NCBI RefSeq assembly: GCF_023734135.1
Contig: NZ_AP025731.1
Location: 1 to 30,838, forward strand
Direction of reading: 5' to 3'
DNA from: Sphaerotilus microaerophilus
GTDB lineage: Bacteria > Pseudomonadota > Gammaproteobacteria > Burkholderiales > Burkholderiaceae_C
Length of the DNA: 30,838 nt
Below the pieces are notes generated by a model. That model worked only from the letters and a program-made list of their open reading frames with translations, did no database searches and was not told the DNA's origin. Below, piece by piece: positions 7,155 through 14,626 of this stretch (within the stretch, counting starts at the first letter, position 1; each line of letters starts with the position of its first letter). The position numbers were made by a program, and so were the translations under genes.

Positions 7155-10070
7155 ATGCAGGGTTGGCACACAACGTTTTTGGGGATGCGTGGGCTCCCCC
7201 GCGATATCAGCGACTTCGAGATGAAGGCATTTTTCACCTTCGATGGTGCCGAGCGCGACGCAATCAATGCACGCCGAGGTGATTCCCACAAGCTTGGTCT
7301 GGCGCTCCATATTGGTTTCCTGCGCATGAGTGGGCGTTTGCTCGGTGCCTTTCGGGTAATTCCAGTAGCCTTGTGGCGCCACCTTGGCAACGAGCTTGGC
7401 ATTGCAGCACCAGAAGTCGCCTCGCTGAGAGCCATGTATGAACGCGGGCGCACGCTATTCGATCACCAACAAGTAGCCTGCACGGTCCTTGGATTCCAGT
7501 GGATGAGCGAGCACCAGCGCCGCTCACTGGTACGTGAACTGCGCGACGAAGTGGCGCGCTGCGCCGACCGCGATCAGCTACTCGTGCGGGCGCGTCAATG
7601 GCTGTACAAGAACAAGCTGGTGATCGTGCACGAGCGGGCAATTCGGACACTGATTGCGGCGGCACTTGCCCAGCTTGAAGTTGAAACAGGCACCGCCATC
7701 GCCGCCAGCGTTGATCCAGCAACACTTGATCGCTGGCGAGCCTCAGTTTCAGAGCTGCGCCCAGATGGACAAACCCAGCAGAGTTGGCTATGGGCTGCAC
7801 CGGCGAAACACTCAACCCGCCAAATCAGCGAGGTACTGGAGCGCATCGACCTGCTTTACACGCTGGACGTTCATAAGCACCTGGCAGACATCCCCGATCT
7901 CATCTTGCGCCGCTACGCGCGCCGACTTGTCTCCAGGCCGCCCTCAGCCGGAGCCAAGATCAAAGAGCCAGCGCGCACCGTGGAGGTCGCATGCTTTCTT
8001 CGGTATTGCCTGTTCACCACCACAGACCAGTTGATCCTTATGGTGCAGCGCCGGATCGCCGATCTGTGGCGTCAGGCTGCCGCCGATGTCCCCGCTACCG
8101 TCAATTGGGCCGCAATGTACAAAACGCTGCTCGGCGAACTTGTTGCCTTGAGCGCGCAAGGTGCGGTGCCAGATGCTGAGTTGCGTGCCCGTCTTGAAGC
8201 CTTGATCACCGAAACCCAGAAACGCAAACCACCGAGCAGGGCCTCCCTGGTCCGCGAGGGATTGATTGATGGAATTCGCCCCGTGCGGTCGTTGCTCGTC
8301 GCCATTGCAAAGCTGCCCTGGCAGGCCACCGGCGAGCATCCTGCCATCGAGTACCTTGCCAAGCTGCAAGCTTTATATCTCAAAGGATCCAGAAAGCTGC
8401 CAGTTGAAGTGGTGGCACCAAGTCTGGGAATGATCTGGCAGGTTTCGATCTCCAGCCCAGACCGGGAACGGGCGTTTCAGGCGTTGGAGGTGGCCACCCT
8501 GTTTGCCCTGCGCCGCGCGGTGCGCAATGGCTCGGTCTGGATTGAGCACAGCCTGAGCTTTCGGGGTCGTGCGCGCTTGTTCTTCACGGACGAGCGTTGG
8601 CAGGCAGAGTCCAAGAAACACTATGCCCGTCTATCGTTACCCAGCAAGGCTGCCACTTTCTTGAAGCCTTTGCTGGCCAGAGTAACTGCCGGTGTCGATG
8701 CGGTGGCCGCTGCAGCCCGCAGTGGCGTACTGCGCGTGGATGATGAACTCCATTTGTCGCCATTGCCCGCAGAGGACGAAGACCCAGAAGTGACCAAGCT
8801 GCGCGCGGCTTTGGATCACCGCATCGGTGAGGTTCAATTGCCGGAAGTGATTCTGGCCGTTGACGCCCAGGTGCGCTTTAGCTGGATCATGCTCGGACGT
8901 GAGCCGCGCTCTACCGACGAGCTGCTGATGGTCTATGCCGGCATCATGGCCCACGGCACCAGTCTGACTGCGGTCGAATGCGCGCGCATGATTCCGCAAT
9001 TGTCTGCCACCAGCATTCGCCAGGCCATGCGCTGGGCGCGGGACGAACGGCGTCTGAGCCAGGCCTGCCAGGCTGTGCTGGAATTCATGCAGCGACACCC
9101 GATTGCCGCCACCTGGGGGCGGTCCGATTTGGCATCTTCTGACATGATGACCATGGAGACCACCAAACGGGTGTGGCAAGCCCGGCTTGATCCTCGGCGC
9201 AACACACCTTCCATTGGAATCTACTCCCATGTAAAAGACCGGTGGGGCATCTTCCATGCGCAGCCCTTTGTGCTCAATGAGCGCCAGGCGGGCGTGGCCA
9301 TTGAAGGTGTCATCCGCCAAGAAAAGCTGGAGACCAGCCAGCTTGCTGTGGATACCCATGGCTACACCGACTTTGCCATGTCACATGCCCGTTTGCTTGG
9401 TTTTGATCTTTGCCCGCGGTTGAAGGAACTCAAACAGCGCCACCTCTTTGTGCCACGCGGCACCAAAGTGCCCGCAGAAATCGCTGCGGTGTGCGAAGCC
9501 AATGTCGACGTCGCTTTGATCGAAAAGCATTGGGATAGTCTGGTGCACCTGGCAGCCTCGGTCATGAGCGGACATGCCAGTGCGGTGGCAGCTCTTGCGC
9601 GGTTCGGTTCTGCCGCCCAGGGCGATCCAATCTATGAGGCTGGCGTGCAATTGGGGCGGTTGCTGCGTACGGCGTTTTTGGCTGACTACTTTGTCAAGGA
9701 CGCTTTCAGGAACGAGTTGCGCCGGGTGCTCAATCGGGGCGAGGCTGTTAACGCCCTCAAGCGCGCCATTTATACCGGCCGGATCAGCCCGGCGCAGGCC
9801 AAACGTGTCGATGAAATGCAGGCTGTGGCCGATGCGTTGAGCCTGATGGCCAACATCGTGATGGCGTGGAATACCTCACAGATGCAGGCGGTCCTGGATC
9901 GCTGGTCGAACCGCCGCCAGGTCATTCCACCGGAACTGATCGGGAAGATTGCGCCCACCAGGCTGGAGAGCATCAACTTGCGGGGTGTGTTTCGCTTCCC
10001 GGTTGACCGCTATGCTGACCAAATCCTGCCTTCGCGGCCAAATGCATCGATAACTGGCACCAATGGATGA
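7155..10070 (+). CDS. tnpA: IS1071 transposase TnpA
   Basis: A 971-residue Tn3-family transposase, the size known for IS1071. The N-terminus has the family's DNA-binding start (GLPRDISDFEMKAFFTF). Likely catalytic DDE residues are D570 in AVDAQVRFSW, D733 in VDTHGYTDFAM and E863 in NRGEAVNALKRAIYTGR. Tn3-family enzymes use these for replicative transposition through a cointegrate; without a resolvase, resolution relies on host recombination, which favours deletions and rearrangements such as the one seen here. The ATG at 7155 is used; an in-frame TTG at 7143 would add four residues. The frame is intact, so the element may still be active. Confidence 0.95.
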   Translation: MQGWHTTFLGMRGLPRDISDFEMKAFFTFDGAERDAINARRGDSHKLGLALHIGFLRMSGRLLGAFRVIPVALWRHLGNELGIAAPEVASLRAMYERGRTLFDHQQVACTVLGFQWMSEHQRRSLVRELRDEVARCADRDQLLVRARQWLYKNKLVIVHERAIRTLIAAALAQLEVETGTAIAASVDPATLDRWRASVSELRPDGQTQQSWLWAAPAKHSTRQISEVLERIDLLYTLDVHKHLADIPDLILRRYARRLVSRPPSAGAKIKEPARTVEVACFLRYCLFTTTDQLILMVQRRIADLWRQAAADVPATVNWAAMYKTLLGELVALSAQGAVPDAELRARLEALITETQKRKPPSRASLVREGLIDGIRPVRSLLVAIAKLPWQATGEHPAIEYLAKLQALYLKGSRKLPVEVVAPSLGMIWQVSISSPDRERAFQALEVATLFALRRAVRNGSVWIEHSLSFRGRARLFFTDERWQAESKKHYARLSLPSKAATFLKPLLARVTAGVDAVAAAARSGVLRVDDELHLSPLPAEDEDPEVTKLRAALDHRIGEVQLPEVILAVDAQVRFSWIMLGREPRSTDELLMVYAGIMAHGTSLTAVECARMIPQLSATSIRQAMRWARDERRLSQACQAVLEFMQRHPIAATWGRSDLASSDMMTMETTKRVWQARLDPRRNTPSIGIYSHVKDRWGIFHAQPFVLNERQAGVAIEGVIRQEKLETSQLAVDTHGYTDFAMSHARLLGFDLCPRLKELKQRHLFVPRGTKVPAEIAAVCEANVDVALIEKHWDSLVHLAASVMSGHASAVAALARFGSAAQGDPIYEAGVQLGRLLRTAFLADYFVKDAFRNELRRVLNRGEAVNALKRAIYTGRISPAQAKRVDEMQAVADALSLMANIVMAWNTSQMQAVLDRWSNRRQVIPPELIGKIAPTRLESINLRGVFRFPVDRYADQILPSRPNASITGTNG

Positions 10071-10103
10071 AACCGACCACGGTTTGACGCCACGAATCGC
10101 AGA

Positions 10104-10213
10104 TTTGAAAGTGAACAGGAAAGTCAATGAAATCAACGATCTACCAACACCACCTCCGCGCCAGTGCTAGCTTTTCGTACCGTCACTTATTGCACTGAAA
10201 ACGAGGAGACCCC
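10104..10213 (-). repeat. IS1071 right terminal inverted repeat (about 110 bp)
   Basis: Inverted partner of 7010-7119. The outermost bases read GACCCC at 10208-10213. The tnpA stop at 10070 lies just inside it. Its outer edge abuts GTTCC, the leftover of the trbA-trbB region. Confidence 0.92.
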
Positions 10214-10253
10214 GTTCCTTGATCGTGTTGTGTTCCAGCTTCTGTTCGGTCAT
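10214..10253 (-). pseudogene. trbB: 5' stub of trbB, cut by IS1071
   Basis: On the minus strand an ATG (10251-10253) opens a reading frame MTEQKLEHNTIKE that runs 13 codons into the right end of IS1071 and stops inside it after 15 further codons. In IncP-1 plasmids the gene downstream of trbA in this direction is trbB, the ATPase that begins the mating-pair-formation operon. The stub sits the right distance after trbA and behind a promoter-like sequence (10301-10330). The identity is inferred from position; 13 codons are too few to show homology. Everything from trbB codon 14 through the rest of the trb operon is absent from the window. Confidence 0.5.
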
Positions 10254-10300
10254 TCCGTGTATCCCATGTATGTGATTTGCGTGCTGCCCTGACCGCACGC

Positions 10301-10331
10301 ATTCTACACAGGTTCATACGATATACCGAAG
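10301..10331 (-). promoter_or_regulatory. Probable trbB promoter with TrbA-type site
   Basis: Read on the minus strand, a TAGAAT -10 box (complement of 10301-10306) lies 18 bp from a TTCGGT -35 (complement of 10325-10330). The -35 is embedded in CGATATACCGAAG (10319-10331, plus-strand reading), and the identical 13-mer occurs upstream of traG at 27721. TrbA is known to repress the trbB and traG promoters in IncP-1, so this shared word is a good TrbA operator candidate. The promoter now drives only the trbB stub and IS1071 antisense. Confidence 0.5.
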
Positions 10332-10567
10332 TCTTTTGACGAGCAAGCAAACGGAATGACGGATTTAGTGTTTTCAATCGTGTCCCGAGCTGATCGCAAT
10401 AGAAACAACGCGGCGCATGCTCCGTGCGCCTCGCACCGAACCTATGGCTTGCGTTGTGGGTGTTCCGGGGGTTGAGCCACCCCGGCGGGCTTTAGCGGCT
10501 AAAAAGTGCTGGCTTCTGCTGGCTCAGTTCCTTGCCGCGTCCCTTCCCTGCTTTCTTTCTTGGCGTC
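10332..10567. other. trbA-trbB intergenic remnant
   Basis: No gene is supported here. On the minus strand it is the leader between trbA and the lost trbB. It holds a KorB operator at 10491-10503, a CCGGGGGTTGAGCCACCCCGG hairpin-like stretch around 10466-10486, and CTTGGCGTC at 10559-10567 (the reverse of the recurring GACGCCAAG word), placed directly after the trbA stop. Confidence 0.6.
10491..10503. promoter_or_regulatory. KorB operator between trbA and trbB
   Basis: Perfect palindrome TTTAGCGGCTAAA, the KorB binding site of IncP-1 plasmids. Distal to promoters it acts through KorB spreading or looping. Confidence 0.9.
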
Positions 10568-10945
10568 CTACCCCCGGAGCTTCTTGCGGGCGGCCTCGCC
10601 CCACTTCTTGACGATGAATGCCTGATGCGACGGTAGCACCGCCGCCACTCGCTCGAAACCGGCAGGAAGGCTCTGCGGAGCCTTGCCGCCGGCCAGGGCA
10701 TCGAGCGTGTCCTTGTCCAAGTCGGTTGATTCAAGCAGAAGGGGCAACGGCGCATCAAGGGCCTTGGCAATGTCCTGCATGACCTTGAGGGACGGATTGG
10801 CCTTGCCCGTAGTGAGATCGGACAGGAAGGAGATCGAAACCCCCGACCTGTCCGATAGCTCCTTTTTCGTCATGTGGCGCTCATCAAGCAGCCGCAGCAC
10901 GTTCGTGAAGAAGATGTAGTTATACAAAGGCGTCGCCTTGCGCAT
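10568..10945 (-). CDS. trbA: TrbA transcriptional repressor of transfer genes
   Basis: A 125-residue regulator, close to the 121 of RP4 TrbA. The N-terminal half is a Cro/C1-type helix-turn-helix (RLLDERHMTKKELSDRSGVS...LTTGKANPSLKVMQDIAKAL). The C-terminal part (LPAGFERVAAVLPSHQAFIV) matches the C-terminal domain of KorA and a segment of KlcB. In IncP-1 plasmids TrbA represses trbA itself and the trb and tra promoters, coordinating transfer with replication. It is transcribed away from ssb-trfA, and the two divergent promoters share the KorB operator at 10960. Its main trb targets are missing here, but traG, traJ and traK remain possible targets. Confidence 0.95.
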   Translation of the reverse strand: MRKATPLYNYIFFTNVLRLLDERHMTKKELSDRSGVSISFLSDLTTGKANPSLKVMQDIAKALDAPLPLLLESTDLDKDTLDALAGGKAPQSLPAGFERVAAVLPSHQAFIVKKWGEAARKKLRG

Positions 10946-10959
10946 GGGCGGCTCGAAAT

Positions 10960-11005
10960 TTTAGCCGCTAAAGTTCTTGACCTCGGAATTAGGTTTAGCT
11001 AAACT
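10960..11005 (+). promoter_or_regulatory. trfAp: trfA operon promoter with KorB and KorA operators
   Basis: A -35 box TTGACC (10977-10982) lies 17 bp from the -10 box TAAACT (11000-11005). The KorA operator GTTTAGCTAAAC (10993-11004) overlaps the -10. The KorB operator TTTAGCCGCTAAA (10960-10972) sits just upstream of the -35 and also covers a TAAAAT element on the minus strand that could serve trbA. This is the classic IncP-1 switch between vegetative replication and transfer control, repressed cooperatively by KorA and KorB. Confidence 0.93.
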
Positions 11006-11036
11006 CTAGGCTTCATCACAGCCTGGAGAGCTACGC

Positions 11037-11375
11037 ATGAGCCATAACCAATTCCAGTTTATCGGCAATCTTACCCGTGATACTGATGTTCGCCATAGCG
11101 AAAACAGCGCCCGCGCCGTATTCGACCTGGCCGTGAACCGCGTGTGGCGCGACCGCGCCGGCGAGAAGAAAGAGCAAACCGACTTCTTCCGCATCAAGTC
11201 GTTTGCCGGCCTGGCAGAGAACGCGGGCAAGTACCTTGGCAAAGGCTCCAAGGTGTTCGTCCAGGGCCGCATCGAGCCGACGAAGTTCGAGAAGGACGGC
11301 CAGACCGAGTACGGCTTTGACTTCATCGCCGACGTGATCGAGTACCTGGATACCAAGGAACCAGGCGGCAAATGA
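11037..11375 (+). CDS. ssb: Single-stranded DNA-binding protein
   Basis: A 112-residue SSB with one OB fold: QFIGNLTRDTDVRHS...ARAVFDLAVNRVWRDR...TDFFRIKSFAGLAENAGKYLGKGSKVFVQGRIE. It is shorter than chromosomal SSBs and lacks the acidic C-terminal tail that recruits partners, which is usual for the IncP-1 protein (112-113 aa). First gene of the trfA operon, 31 bp after the promoter -10. It is expected to coat single-stranded DNA during replication and transfer in diverse hosts. Confidence 0.95.
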   Translation: MSHNQFQFIGNLTRDTDVRHSENSARAVFDLAVNRVWRDRAGEKKEQTDFFRIKSFAGLAENAGKYLGKGSKVFVQGRIEPTKFEKDGQTEYGFDFIADVIEYLDTKEPGGK

Positions 11376-11381
11376 GAAACG

Positions 11382-11402
11382 CGCCCGGCCACAGGCCGGG
11401 CG
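11382..11402 (+). other. ssb-trfA intergenic hairpin
   Basis: Perfect 9-bp stem CGCCCGGCC / GGCCGGGCG around ACA, directly before the trfA ribosome binding site AGGAGG (11410-11415). It is not followed by a T run, so it is more likely an mRNA-stability or partial attenuation element than a terminator. Confidence 0.6.
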
Positions 11403-11423
11403 TTATGCTAGGAGGACGAAGAT

Positions 11424-12647
11424 ATGCCGGACAGTTTCGACGAGCAGGGCTACCGCCGCAAGCTCATCGACGGCGGGTTGAGTGAGGCCGACGCGACGGC
11501 GCTTGCCCGCCGCTACGCGGCCGAGCGCAACGCGCAGGCCGGCACCGCCGGCGGGGCTTTCCGCCCCGCCGGTTCCCTCTTCGAGCTGCCGGACGGGCCG
11601 GCAGCGCCGGAGCCACCGCCACCGCCGCCCAGCGCGGCCGTGGCGCGCTCCGAGCGGATGGCGGCCGAGTCGGCCGAGCTGGCGCGGACTATGGGCCTTC
11701 CGCCCGAGCCGCGAACCGTGGTCAACACCTTGGCCGAGAAAGTCAGCGGCGTGACCGCCGAACGGAGAACGCAACAGATGGCGACCAAGAAAACGACCGA
11801 GAAGCCGGCCAGTGCCACCGGCGAGCTGGCCGAGCAGGTCAGCCAGGCCAAGCAGGCCGCCTTGCTCAAGCACACGAAGCAGCAGATCAAGGACATGCAG
11901 CTTTCCTTGTTCGACCTCGCGCCGTGGCCCGACCACATGCGGGCCATGCCCAACGACTTCGGCCGGTCGGCGATCTTCACGACCAGGAACAAGAAGGTGC
12001 CCCGCGCCGCCTTGCAGCGCGAGGCGATCTACCACATCAGCAAGGACGTGGAGATCACCTTTACCGGCATCGAGCTACGCGCCGACAGCGACGAGCTGGT
12101 GTTTGCCCAGGTGCTCGAATACGCGAAGCGCACGCCGCTGGGCGAGCCGGTCACGTTCACGTTCTACGAGATTTGCCAGGACTTGGGCTGGTCGATCAAT
12201 GGCCGCTACTACAAGCAGGCCGAGGACTGCCTTTCGCGGCTGCAAGCGTCCGCGATGCAGTTCTCTTCCCAGCGGCTGGGCCGCCTGGAATCCGTGTCGC
12301 TGATCCGGCGCTTCCGCATCCTGGATCGCGGCAAGCGCACGTCGCGCTGCCAGGTCGAGATCGACACCGAAATGGTGGTGCTGTTCGCCGGCGACCACTA
12401 CACGAAATTCGTGTGGGAGAAGTACCGCAAGCTGTCGCCCACCGCGCGGCGGATGTTCGACTACTTTGCCACGCACAAGGAGCCGTACCCGCTCAAGCTG
12501 GAGACGTTCCGGCTCATGTGCGGTTCGGATTCCACCCGCGTGAAGAAGTGGCGCGAGCAGGTCAGCGAGGCATGCGACGAGCTGCGCGAAAACGGCCTGG
12601 TGGACAGCGCCTGGATCAATGACGACCTGGTGCATTGCAAGCGATGA
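11424..12647 (+). CDS. trfA: Replication initiator TrfA (long and short forms)
   Basis: A 407-residue IncP-1 replication initiator. TrfA binds the iterons in oriV as a monomer and recruits host DnaA, helicase and polymerase. The C-terminal two thirds (QLSLFDLAPWPDHMRAMPNDFGRSAIFTTRN... to ...DDLVHCKR) is the DNA-binding winged-helix initiator region, and QLSLF is the beta-clamp/helicase contact motif known in TrfA. The ATG at 11424 follows AGGAGG by 8 bp. An internal ATG at 11778 (M119, MATKKTTEK) gives the short form of 289 residues, matching the dual 44/33-kDa products known for RK2. The N-terminal extension, rich in Ala/Pro (PAAPEPPPPPPSAA), is the part that varies among IncP-1 groups. A terminator and hairpin array follow. 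Confidence 0.97.
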   Translation: MPDSFDEQGYRRKLIDGGLSEADATALARRYAAERNAQAGTAGGAFRPAGSLFELPDGPAAPEPPPPPPSAAVARSERMAAESAELARTMGLPPEPRTVVNTLAEKVSGVTAERRTQQMATKKTTEKPASATGELAEQVSQAKQAALLKHTKQQIKDMQLSLFDLAPWPDHMRAMPNDFGRSAIFTTRNKKVPRAALQREAIYHISKDVEITFTGIELRADSDELVFAQVLEYAKRTPLGEPVTFTFYEICQDLGWSINGRYYKQAEDCLSRLQASAMQFSSQRLGRLESVSLIRRFRILDRGKRTSRCQVEIDTEMVVLFAGDHYTKFVWEKYRKLSPTARRMFDYFATHKEPYPLKLETFRLMCGSDSTRVKKWREQVSEACDELRENGLVDSAWINDDLVHCKR

Positions 12648-12667
12648 CCGCCGCCCTGCCCCTGGAG

Positions 12668-12697
12668 AGCCGCCCGAGATCGAGGCGGCTTTTTTTC
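12668..12697 (+). terminator. Terminator after trfA
   Basis: Stem AGCCGCC (12668-12674) / GGCGGCT (12684-12690) with a 9-nt loop and a run of seven Ts. As after traC and kfrC, CTCGAG and the first array hairpin follow immediately. Confidence 0.88.
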
Positions 12698-12911
12698 TCG
12701 AGCATCGCCGCTTCTGACGAGGGAGTTCCGGCCACCTGGTCGCGCGCACGTCGAGCTGCAGCATCGTCATTTCCGGCGAGGCTGGCCACGTCCAGGCCAC
12801 GGTCGACCATCGCCACCTTTGACGATGAACCGAGGGCCCCATCGCCAGTTCCGACGATGACGGCCGACGCCGGCGCTGGATCTCGCATCGCCGCTTCTGA
12901 CGATGAGATCC
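12697..12911. repeat. Hairpin array B after trfA
   Basis: Five 20-bp modules of CATCGCC-N6-GACGATG type at 12703, 12762, 12808, 12840 and 12886. The first three are headed by CTCGAG (12697), CTGCAG (12756) and GTCGAC (12802). The last is enclosed by GGATCTC and GAGATCC, making a larger hairpin of about 34 bp. The linker GCGCGCACGTCGAG before CTGCAG is almost identical to that in array A, so arrays A and B are duplicated copies. Function unknown. Confidence 0.85.
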
Positions 12912-13330
12912 ACCCTTTGACACTTGAGGGGCCGAGCTGCGGGGGATTCTCCCGGCCGGCGGCCGCGAGAACCGGCTATGTCGTGCTGCGCATCGAGCCA
13001 GGCGGCAGAGCCGCCCGTCTCGCCCCTGGCGGGCTTCCAGCGCCTTCCCGACGCTCACCGGGCCGGTGGCCCTCGCCGCTGGGCTTTGCGGCCCTGACGG
13101 GCCTTCCTGGCCCGTTTCCGGGGCCTTCCCTGCCCTGCCCCACCGGCGCGGCCGTTGTGGACAGTTTCGGGACAAGTCGGCCGAGGCCGGCCGGCGCAGC
13201 CCTGACGTTGACACTTGAGGGGCAGCGGGGCCGGCGCGATGTTGACACTTGGGGGGCAGCGGCCGATTTCGGCCTGGTCGAGCCGTCCAGGCGGCCGCCG
13301 AGGCGGCCTAAGTGCCTGATCGGCATGGAG

Positions 13331-13353
13331 TTATCCACCGAAGTTGTGGATAA
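13331..13353. promoter_or_regulatory. Pair of DnaA boxes in oriV
   Basis: TTATCCACC and, 5 bp later in opposite orientation, TGTGGATAA (a perfect TTATCCACA on the other strand). They lie 27 bp upstream of the iteron cluster, the arrangement known in RK2. Confidence 0.85.
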
Positions 13354-13379
13354 CCCTGTTAGGAACCCTGCCCCGGTAT

Positions 13380-13485
13380 TGACACTTGAGGGGCGGCCCT
13401 ACTGACACTTGAGGGGCGCGGTTCTTGACACTTGAGGGGCAGCGTATTGACACATGGGGGGCTTATCCATTGACACTTGAGGGGC
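13380..13485 (+). repeat. Five clustered TrfA iterons
   Basis: Iterons start at 13380, 13403, 13426, 13448 and 13471, spaced 22-23 bp (about two helical turns). Copies 1, 2, 3 and 5 are exactly TGACACTTGAGGGGC; copy 4 is TGACACATGGGGGGC. A DnaA-like TTATCCATT fills the gap between copies 4 and 5. Confidence 0.95.
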
Positions 13486-13529
13486 GGCCTCTTCGCACTT
13501 TTCCTTGGCGTGACAACGGTTTACGCGCG

Positions 13530-13605
13530 TTTTTCGGTCATGCTAACCAGGTTTTTAACCGTCTTTATAACCTTTTTATATAACCAGGTAGTTTTAACCA
13601 GAGGC
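13530..13605. other. AT-rich opening region of oriV
   Basis: The only long AT-rich stretch in a GC-rich replicon, with repeated AACC/GGTT-type words such as ATAACCAGGTAG and GTTTTTAACC. It lies 45 bp downstream of the last clustered iteron, as expected for the strand-opening site. Confidence 0.8.
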
Positions 13606-13982
13606 TGGCGAAAAAAACGGCAACACGGCCCAAGCTGCCGCGCAGCATGACCGGCCGCCGAAGGGGGGAAACCCCCCTTCTCGATCCCACCCGGCCGCAA
13701 GCGGCCTCCCATCCCCCCAGGGGCTACGCCCCTCGGCCGCCTTGCGGCCTCACCCCACAATGGAGCGCCTTCGGCGCTACGGCTTAGGAGAGCCAGGCGC
13801 AAGCGCCTGGCGGAAGGCAGTAAGTTCGAGAGCTTGCGAGGGGGCAAAGCCCCCTCACACTCCCCAACCAGGTCGCCGCGGTTCGACCGGCCGCGCGATC
13901 CTCAAGCATCGCAGCAGCTCCACCGCCGCAGGTTTTACGCCAAGGAAGGGGGTCGGCCAGCTCGGCCGGTGGCGCGGAAAGC

Positions 13983-13997
13983 GCCCCTCAAGTGTCA
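13983..13997 (-). repeat. Inverted solitary iteron
   Basis: GCCCCTCAAGTGTCA, the exact reverse complement of the iteron. It sits about 500 bp past the cluster, just before the toxin gene's 3' end. Solitary inverted iterons could bind TrfA and take part in handcuffing. Confidence 0.85.
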
Positions 13998-14032
13998 ATG
14001 AAACGTGAGACGCGGGGCCAGGCCCGCGCCGA

Positions 14033-14314
14033 TCACAAGCCGAGTTCGGAGTGAGAGCCGAGGCGCACCAGGCGCAGCGTGTCGGCGTCGGGCTTCTGGT
14101 AGATCAGCACCAGGTCGGGCTTGACGTGGCAATCCCGGTGATCCTTCCAGTCCCCGGTCAGCGCGTGGTCGCGGTGCCGAGGTTCCAGCGGCTGGTCGTC
14201 GGCGAGCGCGACCAGGACGGGCACCAGGTCGGCGTCGAGCGTGGCCCGGTGCTGCCCTTTCGCCTCGCGCTTGTAGTCGCGCTTGAACTGGCCGGTGCGC
14301 TCAATCTGCCGCAT
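14033..14314 (-). CDS. RelE/YafQ-type toxin
   Basis: A 93-residue basic protein of the YafQ branch of the RelE toxin superfamily: MRQIERTGQFKRDYKREAKGQ...LTGDWKDHRDCHVKPDLVLIYQKPDADTLRLVRLGSHSELGL. The pattern H-R-D-C-H-V-K-P-D-L-V-L-I-Y and the C-terminal R-L-G-S-H-S-E-L are typical. These toxins are ribosome-dependent mRNA endonucleases, with His/Asp residues in this segment acting in cleavage. The start overlaps the antitoxin gene by 14 bp. As a plasmid pair it should stabilise inheritance by killing or arresting plasmid-free cells. It is transcribed toward oriV and away from klcA. Not part of the RK2 core, so a likely lineage-specific acquisition. Confidence 0.88.
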   Translation of the reverse strand: MRQIERTGQFKRDYKREAKGQHRATLDADLVPVLVALADDQPLEPRHRDHALTGDWKDHRDCHVKPDLVLIYQKPDADTLRLVRLGSHSELGL

Positions 14315-14564
14315 GCAGATCGGCCATCAGATCGTTGACGGTGGCGAAGCGCGGCAGCTTGCCCTTGCGGGCTTCCTTCATCGCCTCGATGGTGGTGGCG
14401 TTCGGAATCAGCGGCTCGAAGGGCAGCGCCTTGTCCTGGGCCACCTTCGTGAGCAGCAGCCGCACCGCGTCGGACACGGTAAGGCCCATCGCGGCCAGGA
14501 CGGCCGCCGCTTCTTCCTTGATCGCGCCGTCGATGCGCGTTTGTACGAGCTGGTTTGCAGCCAT
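14301..14564 (-). CDS. RelB/DinJ-type antitoxin
   Basis: An 87-residue antitoxin of the RelB/DinJ family with an N-terminal ribbon-helix-helix: QLVQTRIDGAIKEEAAAVLAAMGLTVSDAVRLLLTKVAQDKALPFEPL. The 'GLTVSDAVRLLL' helix pair is diagnostic. The remainder (IPNATTIEAMKEARKGKLPRF) is the flexible toxin-wrapping tail. It precedes and overlaps the toxin gene, so translation is coupled. The protein should bind the toxin and autorepress, probably through the palindrome ATTACATTGTAAT at 14591-14603. Confidence 0.9.
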   Translation of the reverse strand: MAANQLVQTRIDGAIKEEAAAVLAAMGLTVSDAVRLLLTKVAQDKALPFEPLIPNATTIEAMKEARKGKLPRFATVNDLMADLHAAD

Positions 14565-14590
14565 GATTGGTTCTCCGGTTGGGTTCGTGA

Positions 14591-14603
14591 ATTACATTGT
14601 AAT
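14591..14603. promoter_or_regulatory. Palindromic operator candidate of the toxin-antitoxin operon
   Basis: ATTACATTGTAAT is a 13-bp perfect palindrome 26 bp upstream of the antitoxin ATG (minus strand), in the position of an autoregulatory RelB-type operator. No experimental match is claimed. Confidence 0.55.
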
Positions 14604-14626
14604 GCACGCCAAGGGAAAGGGCAAGG

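Larger units (their letters stand above)
7010..10213 (+). mobile_element. IS1071 (Tn3-family insertion sequence)
   Basis: The element is 3204 bp long, the known size of IS1071. It is bounded by inverted repeats of about 110 bp beginning GGGGTCTCCTCGTTTTCAGT and contains only a transposase; no resolvase gene or res site is visible. The left flank pentamer is ATTTC (7005-7009) and the right flank is GTTCC (10214-10218), so the 5-bp target duplication expected of this family is absent. That points to deletion or recombination after insertion. Its base composition is visibly less GC-rich than the backbone, as expected of an acquired element. IS1071 is common on IncP-1beta catabolic plasmids, usually as flanking copies around degradation genes; here a single copy carries no cargo. 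Confidence 0.95.
12912..13997. other. oriV: Vegetative replication origin oriV
   Basis: The IncP-1 oriV. It holds nine TrfA iterons: isolated copies at 12918, 13209 and 13243, a regular group of five at 13380-13485, and an inverted copy at 13983-13997. DnaA boxes lie at 13331-13339 (TTATCCACC) and 13345-13353 (TGTGGATAA, inverted), with a weaker one at 13463. An AT-rich stretch at about 13530-13605 follows (the melting region), then a GC-rich segment with several short hairpins (13640-13860), as in other IncP-1 origins. TrfA binds the iterons and opens the AT-rich part with DnaA. No gene is supported in this interval of about 1.1 kb. Confidence 0.95.

Noticed and set aside
7010..10213. A res site or resolvase remnant in the Tn3-family element.
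   Set aside because: No second gene fits beside tnpA and the repeats, and the size equals plain IS1071, which naturally lacks a resolvase.
10183..10377. Minus-strand open frame spanning the right end of IS1071.
   Set aside because: It crosses the element boundary and the trbB promoter-like region in a different frame from the trbB stub, with no ribosome binding site.
12635..13405. Open frame across the trfA terminator, array B and oriV iterons.
   Set aside because: It reads through a terminator, hairpins and iterons with low-complexity Pro/Arg/Ala composition. The region is explained as oriV.
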